Assembly: GCA_003001975.1 (NCBI GenBank)
Contig: PVUG01000003.1
Location: 1-64,000 of the forward strand
Length of the DNA: 64,000 nt
Source: Martelella mediterranea
GTDB taxonomy: Bacteria > Pseudomonadota > Alphaproteobacteria > Rhizobiales > Rhizobiaceae
Direction: 5' to 3'
Part shown: positions 34,824-43,530 of the stretch, piece after piece
How positions within the stretch are numbered: the stretch's first letter is position 1
How the letters are laid out: each line of letters begins with the position of its first letter
Program-made: the position numbers and the translations under genes
The notes under the pieces: model-generated
Databases searched by the model: none
The model's input: only the letters and a program-made list of their open reading frames with translations
What the model was told of the DNA's origin: nothing

Positions 34824-35881
34824 GCGTGCGCCCCCTGATCCTCGCCCACGCCCCGCAGGGTCAGCGCTTCAGCGTGGTGACAGCGTACGTCACGGCCATC
34901 GACGCTGCGCAGTTCAGGCTTTTCGCGGCTGCATCGTTCGGTGGCATAGGCGCAGCGGGGATGAAAGGCGCAGCCGGGCGGCGGGTCGGAGGCATCCGGC
35001 ACCTCGCCCTTCAGAACACCGCGTTTTTCAGCAGAGCGTTTGCGCGGATCGGGCTGCGGAACCGCGCCCAGCAACGCTTCGGTATAGGGATGACGCGGGC
35101 GGGAAAACAACCGCTCGGTCTCGCCCAGTTCCACGATCTGGCCGAGATACATCACCGCAATCCGGTCGGAGATATGCTCGACCATGCCGAGGTCGTGGGT
35201 GATGAACAGATAGGTCAGGTGAAACTGTTCCTGCAGGTCCTGCAGAAGATTGATGTTCTGGGCCGCCACCGAAACGTCGAGCGCGGAGACCGCCTCGTCT
35301 GCCGCGATGAAGGCGGGCGACAGCGCCAGTGCCCGGGCAATGCCGATCCTCTGGCGCTGGCCGCCGGAAAAGGCATGCGGATAGCGCGAGGCATATTCGG
35401 GCCTGAGCCCGACAAATGACAGTAGCTCGCCAACCCGCTTGGCGATCTCGTCCTTCGAATAGCCATGCACCACCATCGGCTCTCCGATCAGGTCGAGCAG
35501 CGTCATGCGCGGATTGAGCGAAGAATAGGGGTCCTGGAAAATCATCTGCATTTCGCGGCGGACGGGACGCAATTCCTTGTCGCCCATTGCCGAGATATCG
35601 ACGACCCGGCCGTCATTTTCACGAAACAGGATCTGGCCGTCGGTCAGCGTATAGGCGCGCAGGATCAGCCGGGCGACGGTCGATTTTCCCGATCCGCTTT
35701 CGCCGACAAGACCAAAGGTTTCGCCCTTGCGGATGTCGAAACTGACATCGTCAACGGCGCGCAGAACCTTCAATTCGCGCCCCTTGCGGCCGCCCTTCAC
35801 GGTAAAATGCTTCTTCAGACCGCGAACGGAAATCAGCACGTCATCCGGCATGGTCGCTGTCATGATCTTCGCCTCGCTCAT
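34820..35881 (-). CDS. Oligopeptide/oligosaccharide ABC transporter ATPase (OppF/DppF type)
   Basis: 353 residues: Walker [10 protein letters not shown], signature FSGGQRQRIGIARAL, Walker B AFIAADEAVSALDVS, H-loop THDLGMVEHISDRIAVMYLGQIVE. The C-terminal oligo_HPY extension RHPYTEALLGAVPQPDPRKRS and the four-cysteine cluster (C-x-FHPRCAYATERCSREKP) are typical of OppF and may bind an iron-sulfur centre. It overlaps the OppD-type gene (ATGA) and the two-domain HAD gene. Confidence 0.95.
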   Translation of the reverse strand: MSEAKIMTATMPDDVLISVRGLKKHFTVKGGRKGRELKVLRAVDDVSFDIRKGETFGLVGESGSGKSTVARLILRAYTLTDGQILFRENDGRVVDISAMGDKELRPVRREMQMIFQDPYSSLNPRMTLLDLIGEPMVVHGYSKDEIAKRVGELLSFVGLRPEYASRYPHAFSGGQRQRIGIARALALSPAFIAADEAVSALDVSVAAQNINLLQDLQEQFHLTYLFITHDLGMVEHISDRIAVMYLGQIVELGETERLFSRPRHPYTEALLGAVPQPDPRKRSAEKRGVLKGEVPDASDPPPGCAFHPRCAYATERCSREKPELRSVDGRDVRCHHAEALTLRGVGEDQGAHA

Positions 35882-36918
35882 GCTCCGGCCTCCGGCAGTT
35901 TTCCGGCGAAATGACAGAGCGCCTCCTGGCCCCGGTCGAAAGGCACGCGCGGCGGCGTTCTGGTTGCACAGACCGATGGATCGGCATAGTCGCAGCGCGT
36001 GTGGAACACGCAGCCGGAGGGGATGTTGTAGGGGTCTGGCACCGAACCCTTGATGACACTCAGCCGGCGCTGTTTCTTCTGGCCAAGGCGCGGAATGGAG
36101 CCGAGAAGCGCCCGCGTATAGGGATGCTGGGGGCGGTAGAAAATGTCATCGACCAGCCCCGTTTCCACGACCCGGCCGAGATACATCACCGCCACCCGGT
36201 CGGCGATATCGGCAACGACGCCGAAATTATGGGTGATGAACACGATCGCCATACCGAGTTCCTGCTGCAGCGATTTCAGCAGTTCGAGGATCTGCGCCTC
36301 GGTGGTCACATCGAGCGCCGTCGTCGGCTCGTCGGCAATCAGAAGCGCGGGATCGCAGGCAAGCGCGAGCGCGATCATCGCACGCTGGCGCATGCCGCCG
36401 GAAAGCTGATGCGGGTAGCTGTCGAGCAGGCGTTCGGGCTGCGGCAGTTGAACGCGGGCCAGAAGATCACGGGCGCGCGCACGCGCCTCATCCTTGCTCA
36501 CGCGGCGATGCAGCATGACGGTGCGCATGATCTGAGTGCCGATCGAATGCACCGGCGAAAGCGCGGTCATCGGCTCCTGAAACACCATGCCGATGCGCCC
36601 GCCCCTGAGCCTGCGCATCAACCGGCTGTCGCGCGAAAGCCCGTCCAGCCGGTATTCGGTATCGCCGTCCGGGTTGAAGCGGATTTCGCCGCTGCCCTCC
36701 TGAGCATTTCGGGCCAGCAACCGCATGATCGCCCGGACTGTCACCGATTTGCCGGAGCCGCTCTCGCCGACAATGCCCAGAACCTCGCCACGATTGACGT
36801 GGTAGTTGACGCCGTCGACGGCCTTCACCAGCCCGTCGCGGGTCTTGAAGGCCACTTCAACATCGTCGAGTTGCAGCAGACGTTCCGGCGGCATTGTATT
36901 CTTCGTCTTGTCCAGCAT
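35878..36918 (-). CDS. Oligopeptide/oligosaccharide ABC transporter ATPase (OppD/DppD type)
   Basis: 346 residues from the ATG at 36918, chosen over a GTG three codons upstream because AGGTG lies 6 bases before it. Walker A GESGSGKS, signature [18 protein letters not shown], Walker [15 protein letters not shown], and the oligo_HPY tail [19 protein letters not shown] with the cysteine-containing [16 protein letters not shown]. Partner of the OppF-type ATPase. Confidence 0.95.
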   Translation of the reverse strand: MLDKTKNTMPPERLLQLDDVEVAFKTRDGLVKAVDGVNYHVNRGEVLGIVGESGSGKSVTVRAIMRLLARNAQEGSGEIRFNPDGDTEYRLDGLSRDSRLMRRLRGGRIGMVFQEPMTALSPVHSIGTQIMRTVMLHRRVSKDEARARARDLLARVQLPQPERLLDSYPHQLSGGMRQRAMIALALACDPALLIADEPTTALDVTTEAQILELLKSLQQELGMAIVFITHNFGVVADIADRVAVMYLGRVVETGLVDDIFYRPQHPYTRALLGSIPRLGQKKQRRLSVIKGSVPDPYNIPSGCVFHTRCDYADPSVCATRTPPRVPFDRGQEALCHFAGKLPEAGA

Positions 36919-36927
36919 GACAGACAC

Positions 36928-38064
36928 CTATTGTCCATAAGGATCGGCCGCATCTCTGAGACCGTCACCGAGGAAGTTGAAGGCCAGCACGACCGCGACC
37001 ACGGCAAGACCGGGTGCAAGCAGCCAGGGGGCGAGCGAAATGGAGCGGAGGTTCTGCGCATCCTGCAGCAGAACGCCCCAGGAGACGACCGGCGGGCGCA
37101 GGCCCAGCCCAAGGAAGGATAGCGCCGTCTCACCGAGGATCATCTCCGGCACCGCCAGCGTCATTGCGGCAATGATGTAGGAGGTCATCGCCGGCAGCAT
37201 GTGCTTGGTGATCACGCGGTATTCGGAAGCCCCGGCAAGGCGCGCGGCCATCACATAGTCTTCCGATTTCAGCGACAGGAAACGGCCGCGCACGACACGC
37301 GCCAGATGCGTCCAGCCGATCAGCGCCAGAATAAGGGTGATCAGCACATAGACGAACAGCGGGTCCCAGGCGATCGGCAAGGCGGCGGCAAGCCCCATCC
37401 ACAACGGGATCGTCGGCACCGAGCGGATGAACTCCATCATGCGCTGGATCGCCGTATCGACAAAGCCGCCGTAATAACCCGAGATCGAACCGAAGAAGAG
37501 GCCGAGCACAAAGGCGAAGAACACGCCGATCAGCCCCGCCGAAAGCGTGACGCGGGCGCCATAGACCAGACGCGAAAACAGGTCGCGCCCCAGCGCATCC
37601 GTGCCCAGAAGATTGACCTTCTGGCGGCGCGCATCGATGCCGAAGAGATGAAGATCGGCCTTCCAGATGCCCCAGAACCTGTATTTCTCGCCCTCCACGA
37701 AAAACCGGATCGGCAGCGGTTTGGACTTGTCGACCACATAGGTGACACGGGCCGTTTCGGGATCACGTGTGCGTTTCAATTCATAGACAAAGGGCCGCGT
37801 CAGCGAACCGTCGTGAACAAAGCGGACCATCTGCGGCGGCACGAAGGTTTCCAGCCGTTCGATGGAATCGGGCGCGTAGGGCGCGACAATTTCGGCAAAG
37901 ATCGCCGTGATATAGGCAAGCACCAGGAAGATCAGCGAAATCAGGGCAAGCCGGTGCTGGCGGAAGCGCCACCACATCAGCTTCCACGAATTGGCGGTAT
38001 AGATGCTCTGCTCGGCAGCCGCCAGTTCGTTTTCTTCTGCGTAAACTGAGGTTTCGTAGGTCAT
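36928..38064 (-). CDS. ABC transporter permease (OppC type)
   Basis: 378 residues, longer than most OppC (about 300). The extra length is a soluble stretch of about 110 residues after the first membrane segment (TFVPPQMVRFVHDGSLTRPFVYELKRTRDPETARVTYVVDKSKPLPIRFFVEGEKYRFWGIWKADLHLFGIDARR) before HLLGTDALGRDLFSRLVYGARVTLSAG-type core sequence. Such periplasmic insertions occur in rhizobial Opp systems for large ligands. The EAA loop is in YVMAARLAGASEYRVITKHMLPAM. Confidence 0.94.
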   Translation of the reverse strand: MTYETSVYAEENELAAAEQSIYTANSWKLMWWRFRQHRLALISLIFLVLAYITAIFAEIVAPYAPDSIERLETFVPPQMVRFVHDGSLTRPFVYELKRTRDPETARVTYVVDKSKPLPIRFFVEGEKYRFWGIWKADLHLFGIDARRQKVNLLGTDALGRDLFSRLVYGARVTLSAGLIGVFFAFVLGLFFGSISGYYGGFVDTAIQRMMEFIRSVPTIPLWMGLAAALPIAWDPLFVYVLITLILALIGWTHLARVVRGRFLSLKSEDYVMAARLAGASEYRVITKHMLPAMTSYIIAAMTLAVPEMILGETALSFLGLGLRPPVVSWGVLLQDAQNLRSISLAPWLLAPGLAVVAVVLAFNFLGDGLRDAADPYGQ

Positions 38065-38071
38065 GACGGCC

Positions 38072-39058
38072 TCACGCGTAGCGGATGCGCGGGTCGGACC
38101 ACGCGAGAAGAATGTCGGACAACAGCGTGCCGATGACGGTGAAGATGCTGAGGATCAGGATGAAGGCGCCGGCGAGATACATGTCCTGCATCTTGAGCGC
38201 CTGCAGCATCAGCGGCCCGGTGGTCGGCAGGTTGAGCACGACGGCGGTGATCACATCTCCGGAAAACAGCGCGGGCAAGGCCCACCCCACTGTCGAAATG
38301 AAGGGGTTGAGGGCAACGCGAACGGGATAGCCCCAGACCACCTGCCGCTCGGAAAGGCCCTGCGCGTAAGCCGTCTCGACATAGGGTTTGCCCAGCTCAT
38401 CCAGCATATTGGCGCGCATCACCCGGATGAGGCCGGCCGCGCCGCCGGTCGCCAGAACCACAATCGGGATCCAGACATGCTCCAGAACATTGCCGATCTT
38501 CGCCAGACTGAGCGGCGCGCCCTCAAAACGCGGCGAGATCAGACCGCCGACATCGATGTTGAGCCAGGCAAAGCCGATCCACATCAGGATCAGCGCCAGC
38601 AGGAAATCGGGGATACCCTTGCCGAGAAAACCGAAAACGGTGAACACGTAATCCAGAAGCGAATATTGCCGCTGGGCCGAATAGACGCCAATCGGGATGG
38701 CGATGATCCAGGTAAAGACCAGTGACAGCGAGGACAGAAGCAGCGTCAGCGCCAACCGCCCCCAGATCAGATCGGAAACCGGCGCATTCCAGTGGAAGGA
38801 CTGCCCGAAATCGCCATGCAGCACGATATTGCCGATCCAGCGGACATACTGAACAAGGATCGGATCATTCAGCCCGAGCCGGGTGCGGATCGCCTCTTCC
38901 TGGGCGGCGGTGATGTACTCGCCGCTGTTGCGCAGTTCGGCGGCATAGGCGGTGACATAGTCTCCCGGCGGAAGCTGAATGATAATGAAGGATATGAAGG
39001 AAACGACGATCAGGGTGGGAATTGCCCACAAAAGCCGTCTCCAGAGGAAGTTTGCCAT
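38072..39058 (-). CDS. ABC transporter permease (OppB type)
   Basis: 328 residues, six membrane segments, N-terminal MANFLWRRLLWAIPTLIVVSFISFIIIQLPPGDYVTAY and the EAA loop YVETAYAQGLSERQVVWGYPVRVALNPFI. It pairs with the OppC-type subunit in the same operon, 7 bases apart. Confidence 0.95.
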   Translation of the reverse strand: MANFLWRRLLWAIPTLIVVSFISFIIIQLPPGDYVTAYAAELRNSGEYITAAQEEAIRTRLGLNDPILVQYVRWIGNIVLHGDFGQSFHWNAPVSDLIWGRLALTLLLSSLSLVFTWIIAIPIGVYSAQRQYSLLDYVFTVFGFLGKGIPDFLLALILMWIGFAWLNIDVGGLISPRFEGAPLSLAKIGNVLEHVWIPIVVLATGGAAGLIRVMRANMLDELGKPYVETAYAQGLSERQVVWGYPVRVALNPFISTVGWALPALFSGDVITAVVLNLPTTGPLMLQALKMQDMYLAGAFILILSIFTVIGTLLSDILLAWSDPRIRYA

Positions 39059-39166
39059 CGTCTGCTCTCCGCACTGCCACCCACCGGCCGCCCGTGACCA
39101 AACGGACGGCCGGCCGGCTCCGCATGATCGCGGAACCCTTGCTCGGGAGGGAGCTTCGTCTTTCGG

Positions 39167-41080
39167 TTACTGCTGGCTCTGGTCGATCCAGAACTGCTGG
39201 GTCTGACCAAAACCAATGCCACGCGTGACATCGTCCTGAATGAGACCGTCTCGAACGTTCATGAAGTCGTTCTTCACGATCATCGGTGCCTTTTCCTCGC
39301 CGACCAGGCCGATGACATAGCCCTCCTCGACGAATGTACCGATCAGGTCATTGAGGGCGGCATCCGCTTCCTCGACGGAGCTGGCAACCGACGCCTTTTC
39401 CCAGTCGGCCCAGATCGAGCGGATCGGATCATCGGCCGGCGGCTCAATGCCGCTTTCCCCGCCGGTTTCGTACCAGGCGTAATATTGCTGTGCGTAGCCG
39501 TCATTGCCCATCATGTTGCGGGGATCGGCGGAAACCACCGAAAGGCGGTCGACCGGCGTGTACTGAAGCTGGAAATTGTTGTTGTCGCGATTGTCGTCCC
39601 ACTGGGTGCGGTCGATGATGCGCGGCAGCAGCTCAATGCCGATATCACTGTAGTAATCGGCCGCAACTTCAAGAATCGGCGCGGCATAATCCTGATAGGC
39701 TTCCACCACGATCTGCAGGCGCTGGCCGTTGGGCAAAAGGCGAAAATCGCTGTCATCACGCTCGGTCAGGCCGAGCCCGTCCAGAAGCTCATCAGCAAGG
39801 TCCGGATCATACTCTGCCCAGTGTGTTTCCCAGTCGGCATTGAAATAGGGCGACCCCGAGACCGGCGAAACGGAACGCGCCTCGCCGAGACCGGCAAAGC
39901 CGAGCTCATTGATCGTCTCCCGGTCAATGCCGACCGACAGCGCATGACGGAAATCCCTGTTGTTGAAAAGCGTGTTCAGCTGTTCATCCGTCGTGTTCAG
40001 GTTCGGAACGAAGGACCAGACATTGGCCGATTTTCCGGTGGCAACGTGATAGCCGCCCTTGTCCTCATTCTCCTTGAAGAAGGTGAAGTCACTCGAATTG
40101 ACGTAGCGCATCTGCATGTCGATCTGCCCCTGGACGATCATCAGATTGAATGCGTCCGCGGCCTCAAACAGGCGGTGTTCGATCCGGTCGATATAGGGCA
40201 GTTGATTGCCGTCTTGGTCGACGGCCCAGTAATAGGGATTGCGCACCATGGTAACGACATTGCCGGGTGCCGGCGTTTCGATCTTCCAGGCGGTGATGAC
40301 CGGCAGGTCCGGGTTCTGCCACCACGAAGTGACCGGCCCCTTGGAGCCCCACAGATCGCTCCAGCGCTGAACGCCGAATTCCTCTGCCGCCCTGGCAAGG
40401 TCGTCTTCGTTCGCATAGTGGTCGTTATACTGGCTCAGATAATGCTTTGGAAACAGGAAGGACGGGCGGTCGAGGCTGGGCTCGCCGGTCGAATCCTTCG
40501 CCAGAATGTTCAGGAAATAGACATAAGGTTGAGCAAAGCTGACGGTGAAGGTGCGATCATCCTCGACCTCGAGCTTCATCGGCTCGCCGCCCGGCGCGAA
40601 GGTCGGATCGATTGTCGGCGTCAGCGCCTTGTTGAGAAAAACGTCCTTGTACCAGAATTCGACATCTTCGGTCGTGACCGGCTCGCCGTCGGACCATTTC
40701 AGCCCGTCAAGCAGCGTGAAGGTGAATTCGGTGGAATCCTCATTGACCGAATAGCTCTCGATATAGGCGGGAACCAGCGAGATATTGCCCTCAGCATCGG
40801 GCACATATTTCAGCACGCGTTCCTCAAGCAGCTTGGTCGGCCCCCAGCGGTCGCCCGGGCCGCGATAGGCGCGGTGCCACACGCCGCCATACTGGCCGAC
40901 TTCAACGGCATCGACCACGGACGGATCGACAGGAAGACGCTCGTCGACAGGCGGCAGCTCGCCGGCATCCACCTGGGCCTTCAGCATTGGCGCTTCCTGA
41001 AAGGCAAAGGCTGCCTGCGGAAGAGCCGTTCCCGCAAGAAGGGTCAGCATCAGCGGACCCGATAATAAAAAATTTTTCAT
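39167..41080 (-). CDS. Family 5 extracellular solute-binding protein (OppA-like)
   Basis: 637 residues from the ATG at 41080 (GGGAGGG upstream). Signal peptide MKNFLLSGPLMLTLLAGTALPQAAFA. The mature chain has the DppA/OppA fold (YIESYSVNEDSTEFTFTLLDGLKWSDGEPVTTEDVEFWYKD; NLNTTDEQLNTLFNNRDFRHALSVGIDRETINE). It is longer than peptide-binding OppA (about 540), as is usual for rhizobial members that bind oligosaccharides. The surrounding glycosidases suggest an oligosaccharide ligand. A LacI-type operator candidate lies 126 bases upstream. Confidence 0.93.
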   Translation of the reverse strand: MKNFLLSGPLMLTLLAGTALPQAAFAFQEAPMLKAQVDAGELPPVDERLPVDPSVVDAVEVGQYGGVWHRAYRGPGDRWGPTKLLEERVLKYVPDAEGNISLVPAYIESYSVNEDSTEFTFTLLDGLKWSDGEPVTTEDVEFWYKDVFLNKALTPTIDPTFAPGGEPMKLEVEDDRTFTVSFAQPYVYFLNILAKDSTGEPSLDRPSFLFPKHYLSQYNDHYANEDDLARAAEEFGVQRWSDLWGSKGPVTSWWQNPDLPVITAWKIETPAPGNVVTMVRNPYYWAVDQDGNQLPYIDRIEHRLFEAADAFNLMIVQGQIDMQMRYVNSSDFTFFKENEDKGGYHVATGKSANVWSFVPNLNTTDEQLNTLFNNRDFRHALSVGIDRETINELGFAGLGEARSVSPVSGSPYFNADWETHWAEYDPDLADELLDGLGLTERDDSDFRLLPNGQRLQIVVEAYQDYAAPILEVAADYYSDIGIELLPRIIDRTQWDDNRDNNNFQLQYTPVDRLSVVSADPRNMMGNDGYAQQYYAWYETGGESGIEPPADDPIRSIWADWEKASVASSVEEADAALNDLIGTFVEEGYVIGLVGEEKAPMIVKNDFMNVRDGLIQDDVTRGIGFGQTQQFWIDQSQQ

Positions 41081-41205
41081 AAATTCCCTCCCATCAAAAG
41101 ATTGAACAGTACGGAGAACTCCCAATCACCGAACTTTATATCAATTCCAGTCTCTTTTTAGCAGGCGAGTCCCGGCCTTAGCAATAAAAAAATTCCAGAA
41201 ACGCA

Positions 41206-41215
41206 GAACGCGTTC
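41206..41215. promoter_or_regulatory. LacI-type operator upstream of the Opp operon
   Basis: GAACGCGTTC, a perfect 10-bp palindrome with the central CG typical of GalR/LacI operators, inside GCAGAACGCGTTCC. It lies between the LacI gene and the solute-binding-protein gene, about 126 bases before the latter, in an AT-rich gap of 166 bases. Confidence 0.6.
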
Positions 41216-41246
41216 CATTTCAAATCATGAAAAAATTTTTATCTAT

Positions 41247-42302
41247 TTATTTGAACACCTTCGGATCGATCGCGGCAACACTGTCACGCAGAACGATATC
41301 GCACCCAAGCTCAAGACGGTGGGCCGCGCGTGGCATCGCGCCGCTGTTGGCGCGCGCCTCCAGAAGGTCAAGCGCAGACCGGCCGAACTGTTCGAGTGGA
41401 ACGGAAACGGTGGTCAGCGGCGGACTGTGCAGCTCCCCGAGCGCCACGCCGTCGAACCCCATGACCGAGATATCCTCCGGCACACGGTATCCGGCACGTT
41501 TGAGCGCGCGCATGGCCCCGAAGGCAAGATTGTCGGCGGCACAGAAAAGGGCGGTTGCCCCGTCAAGATCAGGATGCCCCTCCAGCCATGCCGAAAGCGC
41601 CTCATCCCCGTGCTGCGGCTCGAAACCCGCCGCCGGGACGATAATGGCATCCTCCAGCGGCAGGCCACGTTCGCGAAAAGCATCGAGAAATCCATCAAGG
41701 CGACGCTCCACGGTCTTGCGGCCGGTCCATGTCAGGTGAATGATCCGCAAATGCCCCTTGTCCATCATCAGCTTGGCGGCCTTGAGCGCGGCAAACCGGT
41801 TCCCCGGGGTCACGCTGTCGATGTGCATGTTCGGGTCCTCGCCATTGATCAGCACGGCCGGCATGCCGGAACGGCCAATCGTGTCGAGAAGCGCACTGCG
41901 GTCGTCATTGATGACGATGATGCCATCCACTTTCGCCGCCCGCGCGGCCGCATCCACGGCACCGACCGGATCATCCCGGCCGAGCGTATGCGGCACGAGG
42001 CGCACGCCGCGCGCCTCGCAGTCGCGGGTCAGCGCATTGAGGATCGTCCAGGAAACCAGATTGACGTCGCTGTCGGGCAGCGCATCTTCGGGCACGGCAA
42101 GCAGAACCTTGTTGACGGCATTGACCGAAGCCCGCGCCGAACGCCGCGCCAGATAGCCGAGCTCGCGGGCGGCATCGAGCACGCGCGCGCGCACTTCCTC
42201 CGAAATCGGCGCCGTGCCGTTCAGCACATGCGACACCGTTGAAATCGCCACGCCTGCGCGTTCGGAAACCTCGCGCATGCCGACCTTTTCGCCCTTGGCC
42301 AT
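41247..42302 (-). CDS. LacI-family transcriptional regulator
   Basis: 351 residues from the ATG at 42302. The helix-turn-helix MREVSERAGVAISTVSHVLNGTAPISEEVRARVLDAARELGY is followed by a periplasmic-binding-protein-like effector domain (VSWTILNALTRDCEARGVRLVPHTLGRDDP ... ISVMGFDGVALGELHSPPLTTV). It lies 5 bases after the PHP gene and upstream of the Opp genes on the same strand, and probably represses the whole locus until the imported sugar binds. Confidence 0.93.
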   Translation of the reverse strand: MAKGEKVGMREVSERAGVAISTVSHVLNGTAPISEEVRARVLDAARELGYLARRSARASVNAVNKVLLAVPEDALPDSDVNLVSWTILNALTRDCEARGVRLVPHTLGRDDPVGAVDAAARAAKVDGIIVINDDRSALLDTIGRSGMPAVLINGEDPNMHIDSVTPGNRFAALKAAKLMMDKGHLRIIHLTWTGRKTVERRLDGFLDAFRERGLPLEDAIIVPAAGFEPQHGDEALSAWLEGHPDLDGATALFCAADNLAFGAMRALKRAGYRVPEDISVMGFDGVALGELHSPPLTTVSVPLEQFGRSALDLLEARANSGAMPRAAHRLELGCDIVLRDSVAAIDPKVFK

Positions 42303-42307
42303 CGTCG

Positions 42308-43528
42308 TCAGTCCACATAGATCGGATTGCTGAAAAGACACGGGACATCCCCGCGCCAGACTTCCGTGCGCAGGAAGCCGCCATCAAGAGGTGCCTCGAC
42401 AACCTGTATCTCGCTTTCCGCCTCAATTGTCCGGATCACGCCTGCCCGGGAAATCAACCGGATTTCATCGCCCCTGGCAAGGCCTTCGAAACCGAGACCG
42501 ACGGCCTGCCCGCTCCGGCCGGAAGCGCCGAACATCGGGGTATCGTCAAGCGGGAACACCATGGTTTCATCCGGCGCAGAGGTCACGACATTGGCGCCCG
42601 CCCGCACGGCCTCCAGAATGCCGGCGACAGAGCGCGTCGCCACGTGAAGCCGATTGGCCGGGCGGCCGTGGCGGCGTCGGTTCTTCAGGTGGAAATCGCT
42701 GCCGCCGGTGCAGGCAAGCCGCTTTCCGGCAGCAAGCTGCTCCTGCCAGAAGGCCACCGCCTCGACATTGTGTTGCGCCCAGTTTCCGTTCCAGATTTCC
42801 AGCGCATGAAGCGGCACATCGATCCCGCACTGCCAGCGCCCGCCGGCAGAGGCCTGAAACGGATGATTGACGACAATCGTCGCGCCCTTCTCACGCGCCT
42901 CGGCCATCTTCATCGGCACGTCTTCCGGCGCGTAACACCGCCAGTCATCCACCGGATCGGCAAGCCCCAGAAAATTCGTATGCCCCCAATAGCTTGTCAG
43001 CTCCATGGCATCGATCACCAGAATGCCGGGATTATCCGGCTTCACCCGGTTCTGCGCGGTGGTATTATGGTCGGTCAGCGCCACGAAATCGCAGCCGGAC
43101 ATGCGTGCGCGATGAACCGCCTCACCAACCGGAACACCGCCGTCGGAATGTTCGGTATGGCTGTGCAGTTCGCCGGCAAACCAGCGGGCACGGCGCGGCA
43201 CCAGCCGGATCGACAGGTCGACCCAGCATTGCGACCCAACCCGGACAACGCCAAGCACGACATGCCAGCGACCGTTAAGCGGACCAGCCTTGTAACCGGG
43301 CGCAGCATGGTCATCAGCCACAAAGATATGTCCGTATTCGGCGCCGGTCCAGCCACGGATCCGTCCTTCATGGGCAAGGCCGATATCGATGACGCTCCCC
43401 TCTGCGCCCGTCGGAAACACATAGGAAACCTCGATACGCTCAATGTCCGCTCCGACATCGAAGGGAACCTCGATAAAGGATTTATCGCCACCGGGAAAAT
43501 CGGTGATCCTGTGCGTGAAAACTTCCAA
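42308..43528 (-). CDS. PHP-domain metallohydrolase, CehA/McbA type
   Basis: 406 residues. The N-terminal 115 residues are beta-rich (FIEVPFDVGADIERIEVSYVFPTGAEGSVIDIGL), and the PHP domain starts at WFAGELHSHTEHSDGGVPVGEAVHRARMSGCDFVALTDHNTT with its HxH metal site, followed by IDAMELTSYWGHTNFLGL, VVNHPF and GGSDFHLKN, which complete the metal ligand set. PHP enzymes are mostly phosphoesterases; CehA-type members can also split esters. It is between GH38 and LacI in the oligosaccharide locus, spaced 2 and 5 bases from them, so it should work on part of the same substrate. Confidence 0.88.
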   Translation of the reverse strand: MEVFTHRITDFPGGDKSFIEVPFDVGADIERIEVSYVFPTGAEGSVIDIGLAHEGRIRGWTGAEYGHIFVADDHAAPGYKAGPLNGRWHVVLGVVRVGSQCWVDLSIRLVPRRARWFAGELHSHTEHSDGGVPVGEAVHRARMSGCDFVALTDHNTTAQNRVKPDNPGILVIDAMELTSYWGHTNFLGLADPVDDWRCYAPEDVPMKMAEAREKGATIVVNHPFQASAGGRWQCGIDVPLHALEIWNGNWAQHNVEAVAFWQEQLAAGKRLACTGGSDFHLKNRRRHGRPANRLHVATRSVAGILEAVRAGANVVTSAPDETMVFPLDDTPMFGASGRSGQAVGLGFEGLARGDEIRLISRAGVIRTIEAESEIQVVEAPLDGGFLRTEVWRGDVPCLFSNPIYVD

Positions 43529-43530
43529 GG

